From positions 8,785,379 to 8,849,378 of the forward strand of contig NC_135551.1 of the NCBI RefSeq assembly GCF_964340395.1: a stretch of 64,000 bases of DNA, given 5' to 3'. Position 1 is the stretch's first letter, and the number at the start of each line of letters is the position of its first letter. Positions 12,701 through 25,463 of the stretch are shown here, piece after piece. A program made the translations under genes and the position numbers. This DNA comes from Glandiceps talaboti. Taxonomy: Eukaryota; Hemichordata; Enteropneusta; Spengelidae. The notes beneath the pieces are model-generated. The model saw only the letters and a list, made by a program, of their open reading frames with translations, made no database searches and had not been told where the DNA came from.

Positions 12701-14305
12701 TGTCTCAACGTTTCGCCTAAATATAATATTGACCTTGAGCAAATAGACGCACGAAGGTGACGGTCACGTGTCGAGTGACCATGTGTACTAGGGCATTGAC
12801 TTACTATGAACTGGCAGTCAAGTCAGTGCTAATTTTAATTTGCCAGTTCTAATTTTTGTACTGTGTACTTTACATGTATTTTATTCTATTATGTCGATAT
12901 AAGTAAACTCGAATGATGTCCGACGTTACGTTGACAGTCACAGTTGTTTACCCACCCACCCACACGTAATTACTTAGTGGAGCTGGTTTGGAAAGGCAAG
13001 CCCACCACCTCCCCGGCATGTCATGAAACATTTTATACATCAAAGCTCAATTGACATGTCTTTAATCTGAGTACAATTATTGATTCAGATGCAAGACGAT
13101 GGTTATTAACCAAGAAATATTCTTAAAAAATGCTGATTCCACAGCATTAAGGAATGTGTTGACCTAGTATTCTATTGAAAGCCTGGAACCCGTATGTTAG
13201 ACATCGTAACACTATATTTTACATTTCTTATTACCGTTAATGTTTGCGGAAGGTTACAACACGTTCTAATAGTGAAAATGAAGTGAAATTGTTTTGATGG
13301 ATAAGACATGATTCCGATTAAAGTATGCAACTTAAATAGCGCAAGTATTCGTCCAATGCACTCTTTTGCAAATGAGTCCGGTTTAATAATGTCTACTTCC
13401 CGTATTTTCTCTATGGAATGTATATATAGAAGAAAAACCAAACAAATTAGAATATTTCTGGGTTTCAATAACTGAGTACGCCGGTTCATTTTAACTTTGT
13501 CCTCTCATCAACACCCCTTAACACATAAACTGTTATCTTAACTATATCATCATGAGGGAGTTGAAGTGTCGATATTTCTCTCTGAGGAATCAGAATGTAT
13601 CGACACATATTGCATACATGACAAATTTAGTGGCTAACGGAAAGTACATGCATTCGACAAAATAATTTTGTGTGGGTGGTAAACGCCTTATAAAAACCAC
13701 TACACTCAATTCAAACAGTGGAATAGGGGAATCAGGGTTACGAACGAAAAAGTGAAAGTGTTTCGGCACTTGCATTGAAAGAAAACAATAACTCACCATT
13801 TCTGTATAGGCGTTTTGACAATAAGAGGTGCAATCAAATAAATTAAAGCGAAAGTATGTCATCGTTTGTGAATGTGTTGTACATGACACAGTGCATTTGT
13901 TGACGTGGCACCATTAAAATGTGTTCAAGTTGGGTGCACTTTTACTTCGTCCTCTTTAGTTGTTATACACATCTTTGAGGAGGGGGGGGGGCAAAGGGGA
14001 CTCCCCTCCCATGTCCCTAAGTTATTACAAGGTTTGATGACTGATCACGTTATTTTATTATGTAACGTTGTTATAAAGTTGAAGGCACAGGTTGATTGAA
14101 ATAGTTCACTTGTACCCAAAGTTGAGGACGTATCAGCCTTCCAAGTAGTATCAGGACACTATCTGGTCTTCTTACCTTAAACAGGTCATTTGCTATTTGT
14201 CTCTTACAGGGTATTTTCACCATATCACCCACAGACACATGTCAATATGGCACTCTACATTCTTAACAAATAAATATCCATAAACTCATTTATTCCGCTA
14301 ATAAG

Positions 14306-14308
<3 letters not shown>

Positions 14309-14378
<70 letters not shown>

Positions 14379-14400
14379 GTGACAGACAGACAGACAGACT
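14309..14400. repeat. (GA)n-(ACAG)n microsatellite
   Basis: Counterpart of the TC tract at 8,465 in the inverted copy. Confidence 0.95.
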
Positions 14401-15079
14401 CAGTAACTACGCATGGGTTAAAAACGTGATTGGCAGTTGTCTTACAAGGCTTTTGGCCAAGCATAAATTGTGACATGATTTTTCTGGCATGTGTCTTCAT
14501 TTAAAATACAATATTTTGTATGCTGAATTCTCGAAATTATATCAGTCGCTGACCACGGCCAATAAACTTGACTAAAATCACCACTTTGTGACAACTATGG
14601 GAGTCGAAATGGGAGAAATCAGGGCGTATCAGTAACTACCTGTGGGTGGCATTGTTGGAAAACGTGATTGGCAGTTTTCGTCAGGCAATGTATTGGGACA
14701 TGATTTTTTTTGTCCTCGCTGGCATATATGTGTTATAATTTACACTAGAGAATTCTGTCCCGAATCAAAGTATGCAACTTCAATAGCGCAAGTGTTCGTC
14801 CTATTTCCAAAACGTTGCGCTTCTAAGCAATAACAGTTCAGAACGTTGTCACATAGGAATCCAATTTAACTGCATACAATATAGTATATGCAAATTCACA
14901 AAGGTTGTTTACTTGGTAGTTAGCCACCTGTCGTAACATTTTATGATAATTTACAACTTATTACTTGAATTATCAAAATTATGTCAGTAAATATGTCTCT
15001 AATTTGTACAGCTAGTTAACAACCATGAGCTGACATCGTAAAGTCGCTGACCCCAGCCAATAAACTTTACTAAAGTCTG

Positions 15080-15310
15080 TGACCTTGTGTCACGTCAAAA
15101 CTTTGCGAATATTAGAAAGTTAACCTGGATGATTTTAATAGTATTAATTGAAACTGTTGATCATATAATAACTGTTGTCATCTTAGAAGAATACTATTCG
15201 CGATATGCAACCATTTGTGACCTCGCGTCACGTCTAATCATTGCGAATATTAGACAGTTGTATTCTGTCATCGGTAACACAATGTAAAGTCGCTGACCCC
15301 GGCAATGAGG
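15080..15310. repeat. Short tandem duplication
   Basis: The phrase GTGACC-GTCACGTC followed by TTGCGAATATTAGA occurs twice about 120 bp apart, bounded by AAAGTCGCTGACCCC on both sides. Confidence 0.6.
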
Positions 15311-16917
15311 GCGTCTCGACACGTTATATACAGGACAAACCAGTTCATGTGAAATTCTGTGCATTTGACAAAGTAACTATGCGTGGGTGGTATACGTAAT
15401 TAGCAGTTGCCTTATAGAATCATCATGATATAAGAGAATATTACGTTAACCAACTAATTTCTTTCAAGTGTATGTAAATAGGTTTCCATAGTTTCCGACT
15501 TTTTGCCTGCAAATGACGTAGTTTTCATAGGTGATTAAAGATTTGTGTGCAATTTTTGACAAAAGTACGATATTAATAATGAAAAATTGATTTTTTTTTT
15601 GAAATCTGCGATAAGCATTTTGCTTCGGGAGTCTTCGGAAAATGGCGTCACTGCCGGAACACAATCGCGGCGTCCATGTTTTTTAACCATGCCTGAACGT
15701 TGCGTGGTAGGGGGACGTCAACGATTGGGTCTACACTGATTTTCTCACAAAAGAATTGGAAGTTCTAATCAGCTTGCTTCTTTTCAACATACAGAGGATA
15801 AGTTTCCAAACGTTTTCAATGATGTCTTAGTACTGCAAAGTTATTTCACCAGATAAGAAACATAAATTACACTTTCAAAGAAGATACTAGTATAACGTTA
15901 CGAGCTGGTACCACATAATGGGGATTTTTACTTGCTATAGCAACGTCTACGTACCGGCCCATATCGCCGCGCCGATGAATAACAAAAACGAAACACGTTC
16001 ATACGTACTACGGTACAGTGCATTTCCTTTTAGACATATTCATGACCTTATTGTATGACTTTGGTTTCCTTGTCCTTGAATGAAGACCAGTCATTTATAA
16101 ATGCAAAATTTAATGCATTGTTCGCAAGGTTGAGGGCAGTTGGATGTGACCGAGAGTGAGAACAGATCTAGAACCAGAGGTTCGTCGGGCTGTATACTAT
16201 AGCTTGTTCTCCGGAGCGTGTCTAGTCATCACACGTCGTGCGGAACTGTTGTACTGGCTGCTCTAGCGGTAAACCTCGCCCTGCTACCCTGGAACGCGGT
16301 GTATGCTCAGTGCTCACCGTCAATAAATTATTTGGCTGTTCCTGAACTGTTCTGTTTTTTTCTGGTAATGATAATTTCACAAAATCCTTTAAAAAATTGA
16401 CAACCGATCAGACCTTCAACATTACACCTATACGTCCACATGAAATATATGAATGGCGGGGTTCAAACACAGCTAGCGTACGTACACACACTGTACGTAG
16501 TCAGGAAGTCGATATAACCCCACTACACTAAATAGTACTACAGTTACGGTGTTATATGATCTCAATGAGACAACTACTTTCGAAATTTCGACTCGATTTT
16601 TTCCTTTATCTGCTAATTTGAAATATCTACTTTTTATTATCATAACTTACCAGTCAGTATTATTTAGTATGTCGACAATAACATCGTCAATGGCCATCTG
16701 CAGCTGGGGATTGTTGTTTGGCTGTAGTCGTGGTTGTTGTAGTGGTTCATACATATATGGTACAATACAAACATCCCCCACTACCACACTGCATGTTGCC
16801 ATTGTCAATTTCGACTTCTAAATAGAGGAACGTGGTTTCACTACAATCGCATCGCTTGTTATGTAATCGGATATATTTGACATTTGATTCCCTAAGGATA
16901 TATACCCTGAACTATCA
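15311..16917. other. Intergenic stretch, no firm gene
   Basis: No repeat structure is seen after about 15,660, and local GC is higher around 15,650-16,320. One plus-strand open frame (16,218-16,400) has a hydrophobic, signal-peptide-like segment (VVLAALAVNLALL) ending in AVYAQC. It lacks an ATG, with a stop just upstream. It might be part of a first exon, but I cannot support that. Confidence 0.3.
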
Positions 16918-17905
16918 TAAGGGAGTGTACATTTTTAATTTCCAGGGGGAGGCCGGAGGATTTCTAATGAAGCAAGGGATTTTTATTGGTGGCCCCCCCT
17001 ACAAAAACTGGTATAAATTATCTGGCCCCCCCCTAAGACTTCTTGTTTTTATTTCATGGCCCCCCCTGAAACCACTAACAAAAATACGCACAGATGAAAC
17101 ACAGATACAGCAACACATAGATTTGCCAGCAGTTGCTACATGTATTAACTTATTCCATATTTATACTTACTTCAGAATTGAACCAGTGCACAAAGTTGTT
17201 GAATCATGGACACTCATAAAATCACAAATAAAGACTATTATAAGTTAAATTGGCTGACAGGATGTCTACTTACAACTGAGGGGTGACAATAGACTACTGG
17301 TCTGGCTACACTTTTTCTTGGATTTTTAGCCCATCACTGACATAAATAAATTAGCAAATAAATGAACAAGTATATATATATATTACTTATTTATCACAGG
17401 TTTGGAAAAAATAGTGCAAAATTGCACCATGAGGAAACTTTTTTCCATGTGAACATATTCAAATTGTAGGATTAATTTGCAGTGGTTGGTCACACAATCA
17501 TTTATTATTAATTTAAACACTTCATAAATTACACATTTTAGAAACATTTTTAATTGCAGTGCAAATGGAAAACATGTTATTTAAGATTGAAATACATATT
17601 AAGACCCTTCCTATATTATAGTATTCATATTATCTCTACGCAAAATATAAAACACTTCTGGACTATATTTCAAGAGACTTTAGTAAACTGATGCGCTGAG
17701 GGGGGGCAGTACATGTATCACTTCAAAGGGTTGAATAATATTTTTATGAATGCATGGCTTGTTATGAATACATTCCTCACCCAGCACCTGTGAATAATTT
17801 TGTGTTTAATTCAAACTCACAAAAGCTATCATATAATACTTGAACCCTACCATGGTGATAGAATGAAAATTTATTGAAACCCATTACAATATTGGTGAGC
17901 TGTAT

Positions 17906-18106
17906 ATGGAATTTATTAGGGATTCATGTATACAAAATGGCTCAAAGTGCAGTTACTGTTCCACTACAGATTGGGTATCGCCATCTATGAACAGAATACC
18001 ACATCCTATGCCAGATATGCACAACCCAGGTCATTATATGGATGTGTTTGAAACACCAAACACAAATCGAACTGTTGATGACTACCACAACCAGGTGCTA
18101 ACTTAA
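17906..18106 (+). CDS. Unrecognised ORF inside the TIR transposon (66 aa)
   Basis: A short open frame with a CSYCSTTDW motif lies upstream of the SAP-like ORF, in the same orientation. It may be a remnant of the transposon's coding region. No family is recognised. Confidence 0.25.
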   Translation: MEFIRDSCIQNGSKCSYCSTTDWVSPSMNRIPHPMPDMHNPGHYMDVFETPNTNRTVDDYHNQVLT

Positions 18107-18179
18107 AAAAGCTCTATGTTTCAAAACAATTAAATGATGAAGTTGCTATTTCTCATTTGCTGAGAAATATATTGTTAGT

Positions 18180-18509
18180 GTGAACAGTGTTAAAAACTAC
18201 ATTGAACTTTTGAGAAATTTGGAGAGGATGAAAAACATTAGATCCAGACATCGGTTAGAGGTACAGAAGAAAAGAGAAAACAAGAATTATAATGACTATG
18301 ACTGGTTGCAGTTATTCATAAGTGGAACTCTAGAAAAACTGAACGTAAAAGAGCTACATAAATATCTAGACAAGTATAAATTGCCAAAATATAGAAAATT
18401 AAAAGGAGAAAAAGTAGACATAATATCAACGCACATACTTGGAACACCTGAATTTAGGTCAAGAAAAGTGACTGCAAATGAACTTCAAACTACAACTACA
18501 GACATCTGA
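18180..18509 (+). pseudogene. SAP-like DNA-binding ORF of the TIR transposon, frameshifted
   Basis: The frame encodes a basic N-terminal region, then YDWLQLFISGTLEKL, VKELHKYLDKYKLP and a Lys-rich KVDIISTHI. This is the helix-loop-helix pattern of SAP-like motifs seen in invertebrate transposon-associated proteins. After residue 109 the frame stops. A +1 shift restores an acidic, Ser-rich stretch (DSDDCFSDNSETSSTADISD) and a TLRSGRVAGQFLF end at about 18,716. A single indel has therefore probably split one protein of about 175 residues. A DNA-binding role is inferred from the motif only. Confidence 0.5.
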
Positions 18510-19014
18510 TCAGTGATACAAACAGTAGTGACTCTGAAAGTGAAAATGCTATAATAGGTGTTATAGACAGTGATGATTGTTTTTCTGATAACTCTGAAAC
18601 TTCAAGCACGGCTGATATCTCAGACAGTGATTGTGATGAAACAAGTCCTACACAATTTCATGGGAAAGTTACCTTGAGAAGTGGCAGAGTCGCCGGTCAA
18701 TTTTTGTTTCACTGAATACAAATATTGTGATTTAATAGGTTTGTGCACTGTTTTATCATCAATCCATGTTAAATGCTACTTCTGTAGGACATTGTGCACA
18801 GTCAAGTGTTGGGTTTTGCCTATATTTTATTTTATATACATATCTGGCACTTGTCCATCCTGACATTCAGGTTTAGGTTGGTTTTTTTGTGGCCCCCCCT
18901 AACAAATAGTGAAATTTTTGTTTAGCCCCCCCCTAATTTTTCTTGAGAAAAATTGGTGGCCCCCCCTGAAAATCCTCCGGCCCCCCCTGGAAGTTAAAAC
19001 TGTACACTCCCTAA

Positions 19015-19294
19015 CATAAAACAATGTTGTACAGAAGTGTACTACACTCTAAAATCTAAACCAATCTATTCAAGTGTAATCATTTGAATCGCGCTCAAAT
19101 CAAATATTTGAGAGGATATAGTAGTACTAGCTAACGTCAATCAGTGGGTCTACTCCCTTCCAAATCCTCTCATGTCGAGGAATATTTGGGCACTACTTTC
19201 ATAGGACATCCACCATAATAATATGGCCTACCAATGGCGTGGAATTGAAAAGCTAAGACTAACATAGTTTGCATAGATAATAAACAACTGAGTC

Positions 19295-19353
<59 letters not shown>

Positions 19354-19725
19354 CAAATCATTCATTCATTCATTCATTCATTCATTCATTCATTCATTCA
19401 TCTAACGCTAACACCAATTGCTTGGGTGCGCACATTTTAAATTAAGTGCTTGCTATGTTTGTACATACGCGATTACTTCTGTACACTGGGGACAATTAAA
19501 ACAGTCCTGGTTCGTACCGCACGGATTCGTAGGATGTGGCTCTCGGGTTTCCCTGAATATTTAGTATGACAGCTCATCACTCAGTACAATCAGTATTTGT
19601 CGCATATAGATACTATACATAAGGAAATCAGTCAGACATATCTATAAGATTCAACTGCAATGTATACATGAAGTAGGCACACTTCTTTTGAGCGATAAAA
19701 CGTATTTTACCCAGGCACGTACAAC
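19015..19725. repeat. Intergenic stretch with (AATC)n/(ATTC)n microsatellite
   Basis: Tandem AATC then ATTC repeats occupy about 19,296-19,400. The rest shows no gene. Confidence 0.7.
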
Positions 19726-19731
19726 TTCTAC

Positions 19732-19815
19732 CAGCAGCCCACACCTCCAACGGCGTGCCAAAAAAGAATTGTCTCGTGTCACTGTATATCTCACAGTTAT
19801 GATTGGCTCATACTT
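19732..19815 (-). pseudogene. Decayed CUB exon fragment
   Basis: On the minus strand one frame reads ITVRYTVTRDNSF and the adjoining frame FFGTPLEVWAAG, followed by a donor-like GTAGAA. Together they match the last two CUB strands (LTVTFTSD to GFLMEVWAG) with one frameshift. It lies just left of the small membrane-protein gene copy B, so the CUB cluster once extended here or was carried along in a duplication. Confidence 0.45.
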
Positions 19816-20156
19816 ATCTTGTGTGTCAAAATGACTCCATTCCTCAAAATACACACAAATTCAGGATGAAAAGCCTTCAAACTGGTACATTACTGTCAAC
19901 AGGAGACAATCCATTTTGGTCCTAAATCACAACTGTTGAACTGTACTGCACATGTTTCCAACCTAATTGTAAGAAATCGCGGCTATAATTCCAACACAAA
20001 TGAAATAACTTTATTTTTCCAAACATTCCATAATAGCGTATACTGCATCATAAACATACATCCAGTTCTTTTACATATGTATTTCCTTTTGTTTATTTTA
20101 TTTCATTTTCCATTCGTTTCCCAGGCATTCGCTGACTGTATACCAAATATAACATC

Positions 20157-20330
20157 ATGTTCGACATTGAGGAAGCTCTCCCAATAATATTGCCTATAGT
20201 GGCTGTTGTCGGTTTCCTCATTGTTCTGTGTATTTGCCGCGCCTGTGGAGTGACTGCAGGGATAAGGGCTTTGCGGTGTTACTGTGAAACACTCAACTGT
20301 CTTAATCCTGGAGGAGAATCTGATGGTTGA
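20157..20330 (+). CDS. Small single-pass membrane protein, copy B (57 aa)
   Basis: Starts MFDIEEAL, with a hydrophobic segment at residues about 8-27, then CICRACG and TAGIRALRCYCETLN, and a Gly/Asp-rich end. It is homologous to copy A (7,528-7,716) over the membrane segment and the RAL-C-C core. A conserved pyrimidine tract and CCCAG acceptor precede it (exon start about 20,124), with an in-frame TGA before the ATG. The termini differ, yet both copies stay open, which suggests real coding. Function is unknown. Confidence 0.55.
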   Translation: MFDIEEALPIILPIVAVVGFLIVLCICRACGVTAGIRALRCYCETLNCLNPGGESDG

Positions 20331-20920
20331 TGAAAAACAGTTTAGCTTGTTTTTACTCTGGTCGTGCTATTCTTTCACATCATCTCCAGTGCATATCCAA
20401 CCACTACAATTTAAAAATAAAAGCAGCAGAACGTATATTCAAGAGCTAAAGCATTCAATGTATTTGATAAATGCTTTTATTGATGTTTTGTTCTCTTTAC
20501 TGTGGTAGTAATCAAATACTTCCGATATCCTACTTCAATCCGTCCAGGTACAGTCATGTACTGGCCTTACTTCTTTCTGTTTAGTTCAGACACTTTCTCT
20601 GAAAGTAAACTGCAATTTACAATTCACTAACTTGTATATTGTACGCCGGTATAACTACATGCAATATACAAACCAAGCAGGCCTTAATATTATCATGATA
20701 TTCTGTGAGATCCAATTAGAAAGTGGAATTACTCAATACAGCAGTTATAAAAGCTATCTGAGTGTCCAAATACAATGTTATTTCCCATCATGTGATATAC
20801 CACCATCTGAATGTTACATTCTTACTTTATTACCTAAAAATAATTGGAAATACAAATGGTCTAATATTACACCTGTTTATAATTTGTTTATAATTTTGTA
20901 TACACATGTATATATATATG

Positions 20921-21022
<102 letters not shown>

Positions 21023-21099
21023 ATAAGGGTAATTTTATCACAAGCTGAAGATGTCACAAGCTGAAGATGTTACCTTGTCCACGTAGTATATTTCGTCTA

Positions 21100-21720
21100 C
21101 ACTCGATTGATTTCTTCAGTGGACTGAATGTTTCGTGAGGTTTTAATGGCGCCCCTTGTTCATCATACCGTCAGAACCATGTATGGCGTATCTATAGCTA
21201 CTACATATGATTACCAATCTCTCCGGACGGGTGGCATGAGCTGAGATGAGCTGAGATGTCTTGATTCCTACATACATAGAATGTGAAAACGGACATTTGG
21301 AACTATGTTTACCGTCAGCCAACATATAAGGATCAATATCTTTATTTAAACTCACATTATCCCCTTAACCAGGAAGCTAAAGTAGTCAGAACACATCTCC
21401 ACAGTGTGAAACTCCTACTCAAAATCACGATAGAAGAGCACTGGAAATCCTTTAAGGAAAATACAACGCAGTGGCAGAACATTCGTTGACTCTCGGACAC
21501 CAAGTAGATAACGGATAGTCAAAAATAATGCATAAAGAGACTAGAGATCTGTGGAAGTGGCGGGAGGCAAGCCATGTCAGAAAGGAGCAACGTAACCGAC
21601 AATGAACTCAGATTAGGATTACAGGTGTCACACCGTACGATCAGGTCATAAATTCCGATGTATTGGTCAATAATCACGTGACGCCATTAACACCTATATC
21701 GAAAACATTCAATCCACTGA
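21100..21720. mobile_element. Foldback Penelope-like fragment
   Basis: The phrases CTTCAGTGGACTGAATG and TTAATGGCG at about 21,114-21,152 are inverted at 21,683-21,721. They enclose a Penelope reverse-transcriptase remnant. The left duplication arm keeps related sequence at 6,600-6,850. Confidence 0.65.
21283..21489 (+). pseudogene. Penelope-like element reverse transcriptase fragment
   Basis: The frame contains VYRQPTYKDQYLYLNSHYPL followed by VVRTHLHSV. This is the conserved 'YRKPT-TD-YL-SHHP' block that follows the RT core in Penelope-like elements. Only this block survives, so it is a dead fragment. Confidence 0.75.
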
Positions 21721-22299
21721 AAAAGTCACAAAAGGCCATACCTTGACATGCTAATGTTTCCTGCTTGTGATAAAATAACCTTTATGTACATCGTGTGAGA
21801 AATTATCAGCTCATTGGGGTACAAGTACACGAGCAAAATATACATTAGGATCCAAGATTGCATCGCATTTCCGAAAGTGAATGTAATGTAAAATTTGACC
21901 AATTTTAAAATAAGTTGATGAATCGAATGAAAGTAAGATTTAAACATAAAAAAAATAATTGTTGAATAAAATAAAAATATTTACAAATACAAAAACGTGT
22001 GTTTTGTTTGTTTGTTTGTTTGTTTGGTTGGTTGGTTGGTTGGTTAATTAGTCGGTCGATTCCACCGGAAAAAGGACAAAAATTAGTACAATACAAAGAT
22101 TACGGTGAGGACAATGCATAATACAATAGTTCTTCAAGAACTTATTAAAGTCCAACGTCATTGAACGTTTAAAAAACACAAACACATGATGAATTGAAGT
22201 TTACCAATAAGAACCTAGTACGAATACGAACATTTAGAGGTCAAAAACATGAATACAAATATAGTATAACAACCACTGAAAGCAGGAATACAGATGTAT

Positions 22300-22950
22300 A
22301 TAGTAACAAATCAAAGCATGGCATTTATGAATATCAACATGATTTAATGCACGCAGAAGGGTTTATCAAATATTTCAACATATTTTGCATACAATTTCGT
22401 AAACTGCACTTGAATGCATATGGAGGATCGTACATCCACGTTATTATATCACGAATCACACGATATTAGAGAGTACAGCTCCAGAAAAGAGAATATACAC
22501 TACACACAATCAGCAATGTTAACATCATACAGCTACTTCTGTTGTTAGTGAAATTTCTGGGTTTCTGTTCAAACATGTAGGGTTCAAAACGGGGTCACAT
22601 AACTTGACAATGTCAAGTCCAAGGTTAGGAGGGTGTGACGTCATAAATTCTCTGTGGTCGCTAGAAGGCAGGTCAAAATAGGCGACGTGTATACAAATTC
22701 AGTTACTTGTTGCACATATGATTTTTAGTAAGTTCTATAAATCAATCAATCGTTCAGAATCTAACAACTTCACATAACAAGATACGTTCTTTCCAAATGA
22801 ATATTCATATGTGTTGTTCGTATATCGTAATGGCCAATTGAACTTTTGTTGAAAATTTGACTGAAATTTCAGTCTAAAATGGGATTTAGTTGTCTGAAGA
22901 TCGCTCAAAGCGTGAATCTCTGAGTAACTACTTATTACATCCTTATGCTT

Positions 22951-23039
<89 letters not shown>
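22300..23039. other. Intergenic stretch ending in (TA)n
   Basis: No gene seen. A pure TA tract covers about 22,956-23,039 and abuts the Penelope arm. Confidence 0.7.
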
Positions 23040-23042
<3 letters not shown>

Positions 23043-23867
23043 GTTTTGAAAATTTGAACCAAATTATATGCTATAGACCCTACAGAACTGTTTCATGAGG
23101 TGCGTAGTCCTCACTCATCAGGGGTAGAATGGAATATAGTATCTGCGTTTCCTTACCGTTAAATTATATTATTCTAATGTTCCTAACAGGGAATATCCAC
23201 CTAGTAACATAGCGTATTAGCATAGTTAATTGTTCTGCAATAATGATTTATGTCTATGCCTACACGACGACACAAGTTCATTTCGTTTATTTAGAGTGCT
23301 ACGATGAGGTTGACAAATTATGATATACTTTTCAGTTATGCAGAGATTACATCTCTGACTGGAGCTGTTGTACGGTCGCGCGCGTGCGATAATTTTCCAT
23401 GTGATGTCGTAATCAATTTCTTTATCCTTAAGAAACCATACATACTTACTTAGTTCTGTTGAGTTTCTTGACAAATTGTTGCGGAATGAAGCTGTGTGGT
23501 TCCTGTACCGTGTCTTGAACTCGTTTTCAGTAAGTCCGACATACGTTTCGCGGATATTGGTGTCTTTACGCTGAACTGTTGCCTGGTATACCACGCTCTT
23601 TTGTAAAAGACACCTAAATAAACGGAATGAACTTGTGTCGTCGTGTAGGCATAGACATAAATCATTATTGCAGAACAAATAACTATGCTAATACGCTATG
23701 TTACTAGGTAGATATTCCCTGTTAGGAACATTAGAATAATAGAATTTAACGGTAAGGAAACGCAGATACTATATTCCATTCTACCCCTGATGAGTGAGGA
23801 CTACGCACCTCATGAAACAGTTCTGTAAGGTCTATAGCATATAATTTGGTTCAAATTTTCAAAACCT
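23040..23867 (-). mobile_element. Penelope-like element 3' portion with 255-bp inverted arms
   Basis: Arm 23,040-23,294 and arm 23,613-23,867 are near-perfect reverse complements of equal length. Between and partly within them lies the C-terminal GIY-YIG domain. (TA)n tracts flank the unit, with a CTCTAC-GTATTGAGC tag beyond the right arm. Inverted and partial copies are typical of Penelope-like elements. Confidence 0.85.
23226..23605 (-). CDS. GIY-YIG endonuclease domain of a Penelope-like element
   Basis: The protein shows VVYQATV, then ETYVGLTENEFKTRYRNH (the YIG half with its catalytic Arg region), SFRNN, NSTELSKYVWFLKD, and CNLCITEKYIII carrying the metal-binding Glu. It closes with LNKRNELVSSCRHRHK. 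This is the C-terminal endonuclease of Penelope-like elements, which nicks target DNA. The reverse transcriptase that should precede it is missing. Residues upstream of VVYQ come from the inverted arm and are not genuine protein. Confidence 0.85.
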
Positions 23868-23932
23868 GTATATAATTCGCTCTACTACCCGTATTGAGCA
23901 CTTTTGTGTGGTTTTATCTACATCCAGTCAAT

Positions 23933-23955
23933 TATATATATATATATATATATAG

Positions 23956-23987
<32 letters not shown>
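23933..23987. repeat. (TA)n tracts interrupted by GTAAC
   Basis: Two TA tracts downstream of the Penelope right arm. Confidence 0.9.
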
Positions 23988-23990
<3 letters not shown>

Positions 23991-24007
23991 ACTATTACGC
24001 TCTGCCA

Positions 24008-24052
24008 CTGCGGTATAGAGCACTGTCTTATAGCAGATTGATACTCACCGAG

Positions 24053-24142
<90 letters not shown>

Positions 24143-24185
24143 CTCGGTGAGTATCAATCTGCTAAGACAGTGCTCTATACCGCAG
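24008..24185. repeat. Hairpin with (TA)n loop
   Basis: Arms 24,008-24,054 and 24,139-24,185 (GTATAGAGCACTGTC to ACTCACCGAG) are inverted around a pure TA tract of about 85 bp. The right flank carries GAAACTCCGAGTTAC, which is shared with the 40.3-kb hairpin, so the unit looks like a Penelope terminal structure. Confidence 0.85.
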
Positions 24186-24252
24186 GTGTCTGATGATCGC
24201 AATATGCGTGAAACTCCGAGTTACACCCAAGAAAGAGTTCCAGTACTACCAA

Positions 24253-24366
<114 letters not shown>

Positions 24367-24399
24367 CACACGTGTGTATATATATTCTATGTATTTTGT

Positions 24400-25460
24400 T
24401 TTAGAGATCAAACAACGTACACTTTCACATTGCTTGTCAATATTCCATTTGTATTACTTTTTGGTATACATGAACATCAGGCACTTAGGGCCACCTTGTA
24501 CCCCATAAAACGGTAAGCGTTATTGATTCTTCAATATACTTTATTAAATATTTAAAAGATAACACAGTATACATGTACTAGATAAAAACAGCGTACAGCT
24601 GCAGCATGCAGTATTTGGTGAAGATAAATCAATTCTTTTTTAATCAATATTTTATACATAAAATACAAAGTTGACAGAAACTAAAATTACGTGTGTTAGC
24701 TTTTAAGTTGAGAAGGTAAATTTAGTTATCAAATTCAATTAATTTCATTGGTAAAGTGATCGTGTGTGCTTATATCATTGTTAATCATTCACATGCACAA
24801 TGAGGTGCCAACTGACAGCAGCGCAGCGATACATTCTTGTATACATGCTACTCTATCTGATTTTGCAGGAACGTTAACACTTTTAAGAGTACCTCTTCTC
24901 CATGATCAGCTGATCGCTTTGAGATGATCTCTGTAAGGGATAAGTTTTACAATATATTGAATCAAAAAATAATTGAGTTAGTACGTAGGGCAGACTGAAT
25001 GGACTGATAATCAGAGGATATCCGTATTTTGAGTATTGCAACTTATTTTTGGGGGAATCAGAACAAAACAATTCAAGAAATTCGCATAAATATAAGACGA
25101 TTGCACGTTTGTTTAACTGCTACATTCTCAAAACTCCTACATGTCATCGTTGTTGATATTATATGTCTGCATGTATACATATGTATGTATGTATGTATGT
25201 ATGTATGGATAGATGCATGGATGGATGTATGGATGTGTGTGTGTGTGTGTGTGTGCGTGTGTATGTATGTATGTATGTATGTATGTATGTATGTATGTAT
25301 GTATGTATATATATGTGTGTGTGTATGAATGTGTGGCTGTACGTGTTTGTGTTTGTATTCTTTGGGAGAGTCTGTAAAATATTAAAGGACACACACATTA
25401 AAGAGAATTAGAGATGTTCAAATTTTTCTAGTGGCAAGGACAGCTACTTTTTTTTTAACT
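24400..25460. other. Non-coding stretch with tetranucleotide repeats
   Basis: A (GTAT)n tract with GGAT and GT variants runs 25,180-25,322. No exon was recognised between it and the LDLa exon. Confidence 0.6.
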
Positions 25461-25463
25461 TAC

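Larger units (their letters stand above)
16921..19011. mobile_element. 2.1-kb TIR DNA transposon with TAA target duplication
   Basis: The ends are inverted repeats of about 44 bp starting GGGAGTGTACA and running through CCAGGGGG and GGCCGGAGGATTT. The right end is the reverse complement with few mismatches. TAA flanks both sides (16,918-16,920 and 19,012-19,014). A 3-bp TWA duplication is the hallmark of PIF/Harbinger, which is the likeliest superfamily. However, no DDE transposase is recognised, so this may be a non-autonomous member. Inner C-rich and G-rich subterminal blocks are also inverted. Confidence 0.8.

Noticed and set aside
16921-19011. Helitron interpretation of the 2.1-kb element
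   Set aside because: Clear terminal inverted repeats and a 3-bp target duplication argue against a Helitron.
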